Below are positions 16,671-23,670 of a stretch of DNA of 23,670 nt, one piece after another. The notes beneath the pieces were generated by a model. That model was not told where the DNA came from. It made no database searches and worked only from the letters and a program-made list of their open reading frames with translations. The first letter of the stretch is position 1. Every line of letters starts with the position of its first letter. A program made the translations under genes and the position numbers. This stretch comes from Lachnospiraceae bacterium (GTDB taxonomy: Bacteria; Bacillota; Clostridia; Lachnospirales; Lachnospiraceae), in assembly GCA_014804285.1 (NCBI GenBank), contig JAAVAA010000025.1, forward strand, positions 1 through 23,670, given 5' to 3'.

Positions 16671-17483
16671 ATGTATTATATTACATCAAACGACGGAACC
16701 AAAATTGCTGTTTACGACTATAATCCGCAGGAAAAACAGACAATTTTTCTCATTCACGGATGGCCTTTATCTCATCTGATCTTTGAATATCAGATCAATC
16801 TGCTCACTGACTGCGGATATCGTGTTATTGCAGTGGATTTACGGGGATTTGGTAAGTCGGATACACCTGTATGCGGATACTCTTATGACCAAATGGCTGC
16901 TGATATATTTCAAGTAATCCGCCAGCTTTGTATAAGACAATTTATTTTGGTTGGTTTTTCAATGGGAGGCGCAATCGCCTTAAGATATATGGAGCGTTAC
17001 AATGGCTTCGGTGTATGCAGGCTGATCTTACTTTCGGCAGCCGCTCCAAGCTTTACACACCGTCCCGGTTTTCCATACGGGAAAACTGCGCAGGAGGTAA
17101 ATGATCTGATAAATCTTGCCAAGACTGACCGTCCCCAGCTCTGCCAGAATTTCAGCCAACAGCTTTTTGCATGTCCACACACAGACACCGCTATTGCGTG
17201 GTTTGGAAGCATCGCTTTGTCTGCGTCGGGAATCGGAACAATAAAATGCGGTATTGCTCTGCGAGACGAAGATGTTCAGGATACTTTTCGCTTTGTTCAT
17301 GTTCCCACGTATATTATCCATGGCGATAAAGATGTTATTGTTTCCAGAGAGCTTGCTGAAATACAGCACAAGTCTATCTGCGGTTCTAAGCTCATAATCT
17401 TACCTGACAGCGGCCACGGAATCATCTATGATCAGCTTGAGAAGTTCAATTCCATATTTATGAATTCCATTACGGAGGAATAA
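16671..17483 (+). CDS. Alpha/beta hydrolase
   Basis: A 270-residue cytoplasmic hydrolase of the esterase/haloperoxidase-like group. It has the oxyanion-region motif LIHGWPLSH (27-35), the loop DLRGFGKSD (56-64) and the nucleophile elbow GFSMGG with Ser97. The acid is Asp221 in HGDKD, and the base is His249 in DSGHGI. All three catalytic residues are therefore present, and the length is typical. GGAGG lies 6 bases before the ATG. It stands alone, divergent from the MBL gene and followed by a hairpin at 17515-17547. The substrate cannot be predicted. Confidence 0.9.
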   Translation: MYYITSNDGTKIAVYDYNPQEKQTIFLIHGWPLSHLIFEYQINLLTDCGYRVIAVDLRGFGKSDTPVCGYSYDQMAADIFQVIRQLCIRQFILVGFSMGGAIALRYMERYNGFGVCRLILLSAAAPSFTHRPGFPYGKTAQEVNDLINLAKTDRPQLCQNFSQQLFACPHTDTAIAWFGSIALSASGIGTIKCGIALRDEDVQDTFRFVHVPTYIIHGDKDVIVSRELAEIQHKSICGSKLIILPDSGHGIIYDQLEKFNSIFMNSITEE

Positions 17484-17514
17484 AATATCCCATACGAACA
17501 GAGAGATTATTGAA

Positions 17515-17547
17515 AAGTGCCCGAAAATCCAGTATTTTCAGGCACTT
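17515..17547. terminator. Bidirectional hairpin terminator
   Basis: AAGTGCCCGAAAAT (17515-17528) pairs with ATTTTCAGGCACTT (17534-17547) around a five-base loop. There is one C-A mismatch on the plus strand, which becomes a T-G wobble on the minus strand. Read on the minus strand the stem ends in CACTTTT, so it is best suited to end the Cys/His-repeat gene, and it may also end the hydrolase transcript. Confidence 0.7.
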
Positions 17548-17577
17548 GCGCAATACACATATTCAGTTATTTTTCAA

Positions 17578-18165
17578 TCAATGATGACCGTTCCCATGAC
17601 CAGACCGATGATGACCTCCTCCTTCATGACTGTGCTCTCCAGTCTGCGTGCAGCCCGCCACCCCACAGGAATTGTGTGTATGACTCTCCACCTCTGTGCA
17701 GCCTGACACTCCACAGGAATTGTGTGTATGACTCTCCATTTCTGTACAACCTGACACCCCGCAATTATGGTATGCATGCCCATCATCCTCACTGTGGGGA
17801 TAACAGTATTCTCCGTTATGCAAATGCGCTTCTGTTTCCGTACACCCTGCTACATCACATATATCGTGGCTGTGCTCCCCAATCTGCGTACAGCCGTCAA
17901 TTCCACAAAGACCATGCTGGTGTACTTCTGTCTGTATACAGCCCGTTACCCCGCAGGAAAACGTCATTTTATCTGTCTGAACCGCACTACTAATCTCTGC
18001 CTGTGCTGTCTTCTCGTTCTCTTGCTGTATCGTGTCTACAATCTCCGCCTGCGCTGCCTTAACTTCTATGGAACCTTTATTTATCTCGTAAATTGAAACT
18101 ATGCCACCCGATACCATCGCAATCGCCACAACCGCAATGGCCAATAACACTTTTTTCTTTCCCAT
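17578..18165 (-). CDS. Exported Cys/His tandem-repeat protein, probably metal-binding
   Basis: This 195-residue protein has an N-terminal hydrophobic helix (6-26) after a basic MGKKK start, which acts as a signal peptide or anchor. A polar linker (30-68) is followed by seven 16-residue units at 71-182. Six have the form C-x4-C-x5-H-x-H, beginning at Cys71, 87, 103, 135, 151 and 167, for example CGVSGCTEVESHTH. The fourth (119-134) is degenerate but keeps the register, with Cys121 and His124, 130 and 133. The tail ends in HHRSGHGNGHH. The Cys2His2 layout suggests zinc or another soft metal, outside the cytoplasm. The start at 18165 follows GAGGAG by 4 bases; a longer in-frame opening has no such site. 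I do not recognise a named family. Confidence 0.85.
   Translation of the reverse strand: MGKKKVLLAIAVVAIAMVSGGIVSIYEINKGSIEVKAAQAEIVDTIQQENEKTAQAEISSAVQTDKMTFSCGVTGCIQTEVHQHGLCGIDGCTQIGEHSHDICDVAGCTETEAHLHNGEYCYPHSEDDGHAYHNCGVSGCTEMESHTHNSCGVSGCTEVESHTHNSCGVAGCTQTGEHSHEGGGHHRSGHGNGHH
17620..17955. repeat. Seven 48-bp in-frame coding repeats
   Basis: The region encoding residues 71-182 of the Cys/His protein is exactly 7 x 48 bp. Units 5 and 6 are nearly identical in DNA (for example GAATTGTGTGTATGACTCTC recurs), which implies recent duplication by slippage or recombination, while the fourth unit has diverged. Confidence 0.85.
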
Positions 18166-18205
18166 TCTTCTCCTCTTTTCAGCACAACTTTTAAAGTATA
18201 TAAGC

Positions 18206-18235
18206 ACTATAACATGGCGATTTCTTCAAAGTCAA
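18206..18235 (-). promoter_or_regulatory. Promoter of the Cys/His-repeat gene
   Basis: On the minus strand TTGACT (18235-18230) and TATAGT (18211-18206) are separated by 18 bases, a good sigma-A match about 40 bases before the ATG. Directly upstream lies the palindrome CACAATTTGTG (18260-18270), with a related half-site TTCACAAA at 18246-18253. This is a candidate site for an activator or metal-sensing regulator. Confidence 0.55.
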
Positions 18236-18281
18236 TATGCCTATATTCACAAACGGTGTCACAATTTGTGGAAGCGATATG

Positions 18282-18740
18282 TCATTTAGGCAAGCCTGTG
18301 ATAAAGGAAATAATCCTTTCTGCCGTTTCCTCAACAGTCATATCACTGTTATCAATGAATAGCGATACCTTCCCTTTATTTTTCCGAAGCCATTGATTAT
18401 ATTCAATCTGCGGTCGTATAGCCTCATCAGAATCAAATCCTCGTTCTTTCGGTCTGGCACGAAGACGTTGTTCAATCTTCTCGTCGGCCGGACACAATAC
18501 AATAAAGTATGTCGATTCAATGATTTCGGGAATCGTATGTTTCTCAAAATAATCTTGAGGATTCAGACAACTGGCAAACACCAGATCCCTCCCGTCAGCC
18601 CGGCGTACAGCTTCTTTTAGACAGTCATCACTATATCTATGTTCATAATCAGTTCCCGCATAATCCCACCAGTTATTTCTTTTGGCAATTCTCACAATAA
18701 TACACTGTCCCGCCCAAAAAACTCGCTTTACGAATCTCAT
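18282..18740 (-). pseudogene. C-terminal remnant of a P-loop kinase-like protein
   Basis: The open frame gives 152 residues, but only the part from about 18672 onward (NNWWDYAGTDYEHRYSDD and after) looks like genuine protein. It contains CPADEKIEQRLRARPKERGF, which resembles an arginine-rich lid of nucleoside or NMP-type kinases, and ends FIDNSDMTVEETAERIISFI, a common C-terminal pattern of such kinases. There is no Walker A motif: the 5' end is missing and the frame runs back into the 3' end of the Fpg/Nei gene, overlapping it by 68 bases, with no ribosome binding site at the only Met. The likely origin is a deletion that joined the 3' part of a kinase gene to the end of the glycosylase gene. 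A translationally coupled short protein cannot be excluded. Confidence 0.6.
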
Positions 18741-19497
18741 GTCCGCATTTCATACATGGCTCAAACAATGTGTTTTTACTTAACTGGGTAATATATTTTC
18801 CCTTTTGACCAAATAAGTCCCTTTCCGTATCCCGACCACCTTGTTCACACATTTCCTTTAGGATTTTCTTTATTGAAGTATATAACGCCATAAAGTCTGT
18901 TTCAGAAGCTTCTCTCATGTCAAAGCGCGGATCAAATCCAGCATCCCACAAGATATCCTGCAATACACCATTCCCAAGTCCCGGTATTCTCTGCTCTGTG
19001 GCAAGAAATGCCTTTGCGGTTAATTTTTTATGGTTACCCGGATAAAGGCTCCGAAAATATTCAAAAGTAAATTCATCACATAGTGGATCGATCTTACTGC
19101 AGGATGATATATAGTAACCTTCCGTACATTTCCCCTTCGGAAATATCATGATTATGCCATACATTTGTATTGACACAAAAACAGCCGTCTCATCATCAAA
19201 GTAAATGGCCAATTGATGCTTTTTCGGAAATTTCTTTTTCTCTTCATAATATTTAGGATACGCACCATCGGCAAACACTACCATACAATTCTCAGTATCC
19301 ATTTCAATCATACCACCATGATAGGCCGCATTCATAACAGTTTGTCCTTCCAATAAGTCTCCATAGCTCTTAGTATCACCATGAAAGAACGCAAAACTGT
19401 GAGGTGTGTGTAATACTTCAATATAACTTATTATTTTTCCTGTCAGGTTCTTCTCTATCTGGCTGGATATCGTATAGCTTTCTGGTAATTCTAACAT
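18673..19497 (-). CDS. Divergent Fpg/Nei-type DNA glycosylase
   Basis: A 274-residue protein of the formamidopyrimidine/endonuclease VIII family, which removes oxidised bases and nicks the DNA. It has an N-terminal MLELPES, a central helix-two-turn-helix with TEQRIPGLGNGVLQDILWDA (167-186), and a C-terminal zinc finger C248-x2-C251-x16-C268-x2-C271. The length is normal. Two residues normally required for chemistry are changed: the Pro after Met is Leu, and the zinc-finger Arg (in RxTFYC of Fpg) is a Gly in GGTVYYC. Glu3, the general acid, is kept. I recall a Firmicute subgroup beginning MIELPE with the same change, so this is probably a subfamily trait and not decay. GGGAGG lies 7 bases before the ATG. 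Confidence 0.85.
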   Translation of the reverse strand: MLELPESYTISSQIEKNLTGKIISYIEVLHTPHSFAFFHGDTKSYGDLLEGQTVMNAAYHGGMIEMDTENCMVVFADGAYPKYYEEKKKFPKKHQLAIYFDDETAVFVSIQMYGIIMIFPKGKCTEGYYISSCSKIDPLCDEFTFEYFRSLYPGNHKKLTAKAFLATEQRIPGLGNGVLQDILWDAGFDPRFDMREASETDFMALYTSIKKILKEMCEQGGRDTERDLFGQKGKYITQLSKNTLFEPCMKCGHEIRKASFLGGTVYYCENCQKK

Positions 19498-19810
19498 ATT
19501 ATTTCCTCCCGTTTAAAGATACAGAATTCTCTCCTATGGCCCCTCTCACCATATAGATCCTTGATATGAAGTTTCTTACGAACATTATATCAAAACCGGA
19601 TACGTATTACCAGTGACTGTAAGTCTCTGTAAAGCAGCCAACAGTAACGCACTTTTTAAAATCTATGTAATTTATTAAAAAAAGTAGAAAATAGTCTTGC
19701 TTATTACCTATGAAAAATAGTAAAATATAGGTAATTATAGTAGCAAACAGAAAATGCATATTAAAAGATATGTTGTCTGAAACATCCTTGGGTGGGGAGG
19801 AGATTGTGCT
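19498..19810. promoter_or_regulatory. Divergent intergenic region between glycosylase and FlxA-like gene
   Basis: This 313-base AT-rich stretch holds no gene. On the minus strand an extended -10 promoter (TGATATAAT, 19592-19584) serves the glycosylase gene. On the plus strand TTGCTT (19697-19702) and TAAAAT (19721-19726), 18 bases apart, are candidates for the FlxA-like gene. A 9-bp inverted repeat, ATTACCTAT (19703-19711) and ATAGGTAAT (19727-19735), follows each of these two boxes immediately. A strong GGGGAGGAG site is at about 19794. Confidence 0.55.
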
Positions 19811-20752
19811 ATGGGAATTGGCAGTATAACATCAACGAACAGTATGTCAAGCATGCAGACGAATACGGCTGCTTCAACAGATCCAAAAATTAAGAGCATT
19901 CAAAATGAAATCAAAGACGCAAAACAGCAGATGCAGAAGTTATCTTCAAAGGAAGAACTTTCTGCCAGTGAAAAAGCGGACGAACGAAAGAAGCTTCAAA
20001 AGGGGATATCCCGTCTCAATACAGAACTGGAACAGCATCAAGAAACGCTTCGCAAGTCACAAAAAAGAGAAATCATGCTGGCGGAGCTTCAGGAAGATCA
20101 GAAACTGACAAAAGAGGAAAAATCAGAAGATAAGATACAGCCAAAAGAGACCTCCTTAGATAAGTCTGACGAAAAGCAGCAGGCAGTGCGTCCGGGAACT
20201 GTCATATCCAGAAATAGCGATGGCGTTGTCATGGTAAAGGAAGAAATGAATCCGGATGAGAAACGTGGTGTAGATACAGAAAAAACCAAGGATGATGAAG
20301 CTAAAGAAAAAGGCCTTGATAAAAAAGGGACAAAAGCCACAGACAATGATGCTGCAAATGCCAGCCTATCCCCCAAAGAGATATATGCAATTACATCCGC
20401 AGACTCTTCCGTACAGCAGGCAAACCGCCAGGGAACTATCATAGCTCAAACCAGAGATGGCATTGCTATTTTGAAGGGAGAAATAGATCAGGATGAGAAG
20501 CGCGGTATAAATACAGACGAAAAACAGACTGCGCTTGAAAAGATGGAAGAACGGGAACAACGAGCAATAGCATTCCAAGCCGCTGTATTAGGTGAAGCAA
20601 ATAATACAATGAAATCAGCCGTAAAGACTAATGTGTTCGGACTAAAGGATGGAACACAGGTTAATGTTGAAAATAACGCTTTTGTTAAGGCTATGAACGT
20701 ATTACAAGAAGACGATCCGACCCAAGAGAGATTTCATGTTTCTTTTAGATGA
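19811..20752 (+). CDS. FlxA-like coiled-coil protein
   Basis: A 313-residue, highly charged protein without signal peptide or membrane helix. Residues 1-22 are a Ser/Thr/Met-rich lead (MGIGSITSTNSMSSMQ), and 25-95 form a coiled coil (KIKSIQNEIKDAKQQMQKLS and on), as in FlxA-like proteins. A Lys/Glu-rich low-complexity region follows. One motif occurs twice: RPGTVISRNSDGVVMVKEEM (127-146) and RQGTIIAQTRDGIAILKGEI (206-225), each followed by D-E-K-R-G-(V/I)-(D/N)-T. The function is unknown; FlxA in Escherichia coli is flagellum-linked, but nothing nearby is flagellar. No FliA-type promoter is visible. It stands alone between the glycosylase and a small exported protein. Confidence 0.7.
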   Translation: MGIGSITSTNSMSSMQTNTAASTDPKIKSIQNEIKDAKQQMQKLSSKEELSASEKADERKKLQKGISRLNTELEQHQETLRKSQKREIMLAELQEDQKLTKEEKSEDKIQPKETSLDKSDEKQQAVRPGTVISRNSDGVVMVKEEMNPDEKRGVDTEKTKDDEAKEKGLDKKGTKATDNDAANASLSPKEIYAITSADSSVQQANRQGTIIAQTRDGIAILKGEIDQDEKRGINTDEKQTALEKMEEREQRAIAFQAAVLGEANNTMKSAVKTNVFGLKDGTQVNVENNAFVKAMNVLQEDDPTQERFHVSFR

Positions 20753-20816
20753 TAAGAATATTAAATAAAAATCTTTTTACGAGCAGTATAAAAAGAGGAT
20801 CTTGTAAGAAGAATGC

Positions 20817-20884
20817 ATAAACGGCGTGTACCACTACCTCCAATTGGTTTTCATACCAAGCCCAGATAGAAGTACACGCCTTAT
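20817..20884. ncRNA. Structured intergenic element, possibly an interspersed repeat or small RNA
   Basis: GGCGTGTAC (20823-20831) and GTACACGCC (20872-20880) form a perfect 9-bp stem, extended by ATAA/TTAT after a two-base bulge. Its 40-base loop contains an inner hairpin TTGGT/ACCAA (20844-20848, 20855-20859) with a six-base loop. No U-tract directly follows in either direction, so it is not a standard terminator. A weaker AT-rich stem (20772-20796) lies just upstream. There is no coding capacity I would accept. The type is tentative. Confidence 0.4.
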
Positions 20885-20984
20885 AATTTTCTATTTGTTT
20901 TTGTCCCGGTCTGACTTTGTATTCCCACAAAAAACCACCAAATCAACATACCGCTTTTATTGAATAGGAGGTATTCAAATTCAT

Positions 20985-21368
20985 ATGAAAAAATACGTGT
21001 CAATTTTAGTAGTTCTAATTATTATTGCAGTTGGAACATTATTTGTCTCATCGGGGTTCAACAAGAGAACGGATGTCTACTTAACAGACTTTTCTGTTTC
21101 CGAAGACGGTTCCACAATTACTATAAAAACATCGCTTGCGGGTTCCATTGGTTACATTAGAAAAATTAAAACCGAAAAAGTTGATGATGCGATATATTGC
21201 TCTTTTTATAGCACCTTTGGTGGGTTAAATAGCAATATCGGAGTAAAAAACAGTTTTGAAATCGAATTAAATAATTCTACTGTAAAAATATACTTTGACC
21301 GGGGTACGGAATCTGATATTCTCGTGTTGGAAAGAGATAAAGCAACCAATGTATGGGTACAAAGGTAA
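20985..21368 (+). CDS. Small exported hypothetical protein
   Basis: This 127-residue protein has an N-terminal hydrophobic helix (MKKYVSILVVLIIIAVGTLF), which could be a signal peptide or a membrane anchor. A soluble domain follows, rich in alternating beta-type residues (DVYLTDFSVSEDGSTITIKT, EIELNNSTVKIYFDRG). No Cys-based lipobox is present. It has no recognised family; the domain would sit outside the membrane. The AGGAGG site is 13 bases from the ATG, longer than usual. No in-frame ATG, GTG or TTG lies closer to it, so translation may be weak. The gene is alone on this strand and convergent with the tautomerase gene 28 bases away. Confidence 0.75.
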   Translation: MKKYVSILVVLIIIAVGTLFVSSGFNKRTDVYLTDFSVSEDGSTITIKTSLAGSIGYIRKIKTEKVDDAIYCSFYSTFGGLNSNIGVKNSFEIELNNSTVKIYFDRGTESDILVLERDKATNVWVQR

Positions 21369-21396
21369 CTTGGCATTTCCAAAAATATCCGATTAT

Positions 21397-21627
21397 TTAA
21401 TCATATGTATATCCTGGTTCTTTATATAAATACTCTTTATTGGTAATAATTTTTTTATCCCAAACTTCCTCTTTCCAAGTTTTCTCATCAACATCTTTTA
21501 TGGCAACAGAAACACTTGAGATATCGCATACAAGTATTTCAGAAATGTCTTCTGCGATTTTTTCAGCACATCTCCTCTTTTGCTCTTCTGTCCTACCAGA
21601 AAAACATTTAATTTCTACATGCGGCAT
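21397..21627 (-). CDS. pptA: PptA/YdcE-like tautomerase
   Basis: This is a 76-residue member of the 4-oxalocrotonate tautomerase superfamily. It begins MPHVEIKCFSGRTEEQKRR, so after Met removal Pro1 is the catalytic base. The PHxxIKCF start, the aromatic Trp50 and the ending KKEYLYKEPGY closely follow E. coli PptA (YdcE), a dimeric keto-enol tautomerase. Arg11 is present; the Arg39 of 4-oxalocrotonate tautomerase is Ser, as expected for the PptA type. The physiological substrate is unknown. GGAGG lies about 10 bases before the ATG. It stands alone. Confidence 0.85.
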   Translation of the reverse strand: MPHVEIKCFSGRTEEQKRRCAEKIAEDISEILVCDISSVSVAIKDVDEKTWKEEVWDKKIITNKEYLYKEPGYTYD

Positions 21628-21746
21628 ATTGGTTTACCTCCATAAATACCATAACACATTTTTCACCCTGTGACTTCGTCTTATAAAATATCTTCAACTT
21701 TCAGGGCGGATCTTTACAAATACACTCAGTAAGGGAAGCACATTGA

Positions 21747-23096
21747 TCATTGACCCTTCATAAACTTCATTTTCCGGCTCATTATAACAAAATATATGAG
21801 ATTAATCACTATCCCAAATATTGTCGCAGAGGGCGCCGCCAAGCCAATCATGGTCAGACTCGCATTCGGCTGAATGCTCATAATATAGGACATGGGCAAA
21901 CGCACAATAAAAGTCTGGGCAATTCCCTGTAACATCACGAACAAGGTCTTTGAATGCCCGTTGTAATACCCTACAAAACTGAATAAGATCGCCGTTACAA
22001 CCGCCTCAGGAGCAAATCCTTTTAAATATTCCGCTGCCCGGACAATAACTGCCGCATCATTTGAGAAAATTCCGGCCAGTAAATCTCCACGGAAGAAGGA
22101 TAAGAATGCAATAAAAATTCCGATACTGCTTCCAATGAGCATGCCCGTAACCATTGCGCTTCTCGCACGTTTCTCCTGACCTGCACCTACATTTTGAGCG
22201 ACAAATGAGGCCATGGACTGCATGAGTGCTCCCGGAATCAGCATAATAAAGCTTACGATTTTATTTGCCACGCCATAACCGGATGAGGCATCCAGCCCGA
22301 GACTATTAATAAATGCGCATAATGCCAGAAAGGATAACTGCGTCAAAACCTCCTGAAATGCGATTGGAGTGCCCACCCGTATAAAATTTATAATTTCCGG
22401 GCTAAAATGGATATACTCCTTTTTCATGGTAAGCAAAGATTTCCGCTTCCTGATAATAATAATTGATAATATAACACTTACTGCCTGTGCCATTACCGTT
22501 GCAAGGGCAGCCCCCGCTACATTCCATTTAAATATTGCAATGAACAGTAGATCTCCTATAATATTTACGACACATGCAATACCAACAAAAATCAGAGGCA
22601 TATTGGAATCCCCTATTCCCCGGAAAATGCTGCTGATCACATTATATGCAATAATAAAGAAAATTCCTCCGCCGCAAATGCGGACATATAGCACCGTCAA
22701 ATCCACCGCTTCTTCCGGTGCCTGCATCAAAACTGCAAGCGGTCTTGCAAAGATCAGCATGGCGGCCGCAATGACAAATGCCATCCAAAAGAACAGCCAG
22801 ATTGCTCCACCCACGACCTGCCCAACTTTTTCTGTCTTCTTCTCCCCTATGTACAATCCCATGACAATCGTAACTCCCATGGAAAGTCCCGTGATCGTAA
22901 AGGTAATGAGATTAACCACACTGCTTCCTGTTGATACACCTGAAATTCCCGCCGTCGTCCCAAACCATCCCACCACGAGGATATCTACCGCCCCGTACAT
23001 GGCCTGCAGTACTAATGCTCCCAAAATCGGGATCATGAATTTCAGTAGCTTGCCGACAATATTTCCCTGAGTAAAATCATTCTTGTTCTCCGTCAT
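21747..23096 (-). CDS. MATE-family multidrug/cation exporter
   Basis: A 449-residue inner-membrane protein of normal family length with about 12 helices in two related halves. Typical motifs are the first helix MIPILGALVLQAMYGAVDIL, the GISGVSTGSSVVNLITF segment after it, and the second-half GTPIAFQEVLTQLSFLAL. MATE exporters expel cationic drugs or metabolites using a Na+ or H+ gradient. The start at 23096 follows GAGG and overlaps the end of the upstream alpha/beta hydrolase gene by 20 bases, so the two are co-transcribed and translationally coupled. No regulator of the MarR or TetR type is in the window. Confidence 0.92.
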   Translation of the reverse strand: MTENKNDFTQGNIVGKLLKFMIPILGALVLQAMYGAVDILVVGWFGTTAGISGVSTGSSVVNLITFTITGLSMGVTIVMGLYIGEKKTEKVGQVVGGAIWLFFWMAFVIAAAMLIFARPLAVLMQAPEEAVDLTVLYVRICGGGIFFIIAYNVISSIFRGIGDSNMPLIFVGIACVVNIIGDLLFIAIFKWNVAGAALATVMAQAVSVILSIIIIRKRKSLLTMKKEYIHFSPEIINFIRVGTPIAFQEVLTQLSFLALCAFINSLGLDASSGYGVANKIVSFIMLIPGALMQSMASFVAQNVGAGQEKRARSAMVTGMLIGSSIGIFIAFLSFFRGDLLAGIFSNDAAVIVRAAEYLKGFAPEAVVTAILFSFVGYYNGHSKTLFVMLQGIAQTFIVRLPMSYIMSIQPNASLTMIGLAAPSATIFGIVINLIYFVIMSRKMKFMKGQ

Positions 23097-23670
23097 GTTT
23101 TATTTCCTCTTCCTGTTTCTCTTTTATAAACCTTAGGATAACCTTTTCATAAGTTTCATAATCCGTCATTGCACTGTTTGCATGGTCTGCGCCCTCTATC
23201 AGCGTCAATTCTTTTGGAGATTTACAGGCCTCGTACAGCTCCACTCCCATAGAAGGCGGAACTACGGAATCCTTCTCTCCCTGGATAAATAAGATTGGTA
23301 TATTTGTTTTCGCAACTGCCCCCAGTGCAGTGTCCGCTTCCAGATCAAAGTGCCCGAACAGGTAAGCACCCAGCTTGATAAGCTGATAAACCGGTTTTAC
23401 GGGAAGCTTCATTACTCTAATGGTTTCCTTTATGATATCAGCCGGTCCGGAATACCCGCAGTCTTCTATGATTCCTCTTACATTCCCGGGTAATCCAAGG
23501 GTCGAAGACATCATCACAGAGGCCGCTCCCATAGATACCCCCGCCAGAAAAATGTCCGTGCCTTCTCCAAATCGTTTCACAGCATATTCGGCCCATAATT
23601 TACAATCATATCGTTCCTTTATCCCAAAAGTGATCACATTTCCTTCACTCTTTCCGTGGGCACGCTCATC
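23077..23670 (-). CDS. Alpha/beta hydrolase, C-terminal part (cut by window edge)
   Basis: The frame continues to the right edge, giving at least 197 residues without a true start. The visible beginning, DERAHGKSEGNVITFG, and the elbow GVSMGAAS (nucleophile Ser), QGEKDSVVPP (Asp) and EGADHANS (His) give the full triad of a Bem46/YfhR-like alpha/beta hydrolase. The GTG at 23635-23637 is an internal Val (in GNVITFG), not the start. The full gene probably has an N-terminal membrane helix, as relatives do, but this is outside the window. Its end overlaps the MATE gene. Confidence 0.88.
   Translation of the reverse strand, partial: DERAHGKSEGNVITFGIKERYDCKLWAEYAVKRFGEGTDIFLAGVSMGAASVMMSSTLGLPGNVRGIIEDCGYSGPADIIKETIRVMKLPVKPVYQLIKLGAYLFGHFDLEADTALGAVAKTNIPILFIQGEKDSVVPPSMGVELYEACKSPKELTLIEGADHANSAMTDYETYEKVILRFIKEKQEEEIKHDGEQE

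Noticed and set aside
17620..17955. Regular 48-bp repeats that might suggest a CRISPR array
   Set aside because: The repeats are contiguous without spacers, exactly a multiple of three, and encode an in-frame Cys/His protein with good start and promoter.
20745..20930. Minus-strand 61-codon frame across the structured element
   Set aside because: It overlaps the stem-loop and the end of the FlxA-like gene and has no ribosome binding site; it is best explained by the repeat-like sequence.
22369..23070. Long plus-strand open frame of 233 codons
   Set aside because: It lies antisense inside the MATE exporter gene; the protein is unlike any family, and no ribosome binding site is evident.
23635..23637. 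GTG as start codon of the right-edge hydrolase
   Set aside because: Conserved-looking residues (DERAHGKSEG) lie upstream in frame up to the edge, so the gene begins outside the window.

Overview
The window looks like chromosomal DNA of a gut-type Firmicute, most likely a member of Lachnospiraceae (Clostridia). The grounds are moderate-to-low GC, strong AGGAGG-type ribosome binding sites before nearly every gene, a YesN-type response regulator beside carbohydrate ABC transporter genes, and several proteins of a type I associate with that family (DUF5696, YIP1, FlxA-like, MIELPE-type Fpg/Nei). No tRNA, rRNA, CRISPR array, insertion sequence or phage gene was found.

Left half (1-15392): a nine-gene minus-strand operon runs from about 13578 down to 349, facing a divergent response regulator at 13821-15392. 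In transcription order it encodes a membrane-anchored solute-binding protein fused to two beta-rich modules, a MalF-type and a MalG-type permease, an NHL-propeller membrane protein, a YIP1 membrane protein, a large anchored DUF5696 protein, a second MalF/MalG pair and a lipoprotein solute-binding protein. A hairpin terminator follows at 282-310, then a tenth gene cut by the window edge. This is two complete importers without an ATPase, wrapped around three surface or membrane accessory proteins. The simplest model is a glycan capture, trimming and import system powered by a shared ATPase encoded elsewhere. The response regulator probably senses the substrate through a histidine kinase that is not in view. 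This cluster is the best candidate for an under-described system.

Right half (15393-23670): mostly unrelated single genes. They are a metallo-beta-lactamase-fold hydrolase and a divergent alpha/beta hydrolase separated by a 16-bp tandem repeat; an exported protein made of seven 16-residue Cys/His units; a truncated kinase-like remnant abutting an atypical Fpg/Nei DNA glycosylase; a FlxA-like coiled-coil protein; a structured 68-nt intergenic element; a small exported hypothetical protein; a PptA-like tautomerase; and an overlapping MATE exporter and alpha/beta hydrolase pair that runs off the right edge.

All start sites, motifs and repeats were read by eye. Family names come from recognisable motifs and context, not from searches.
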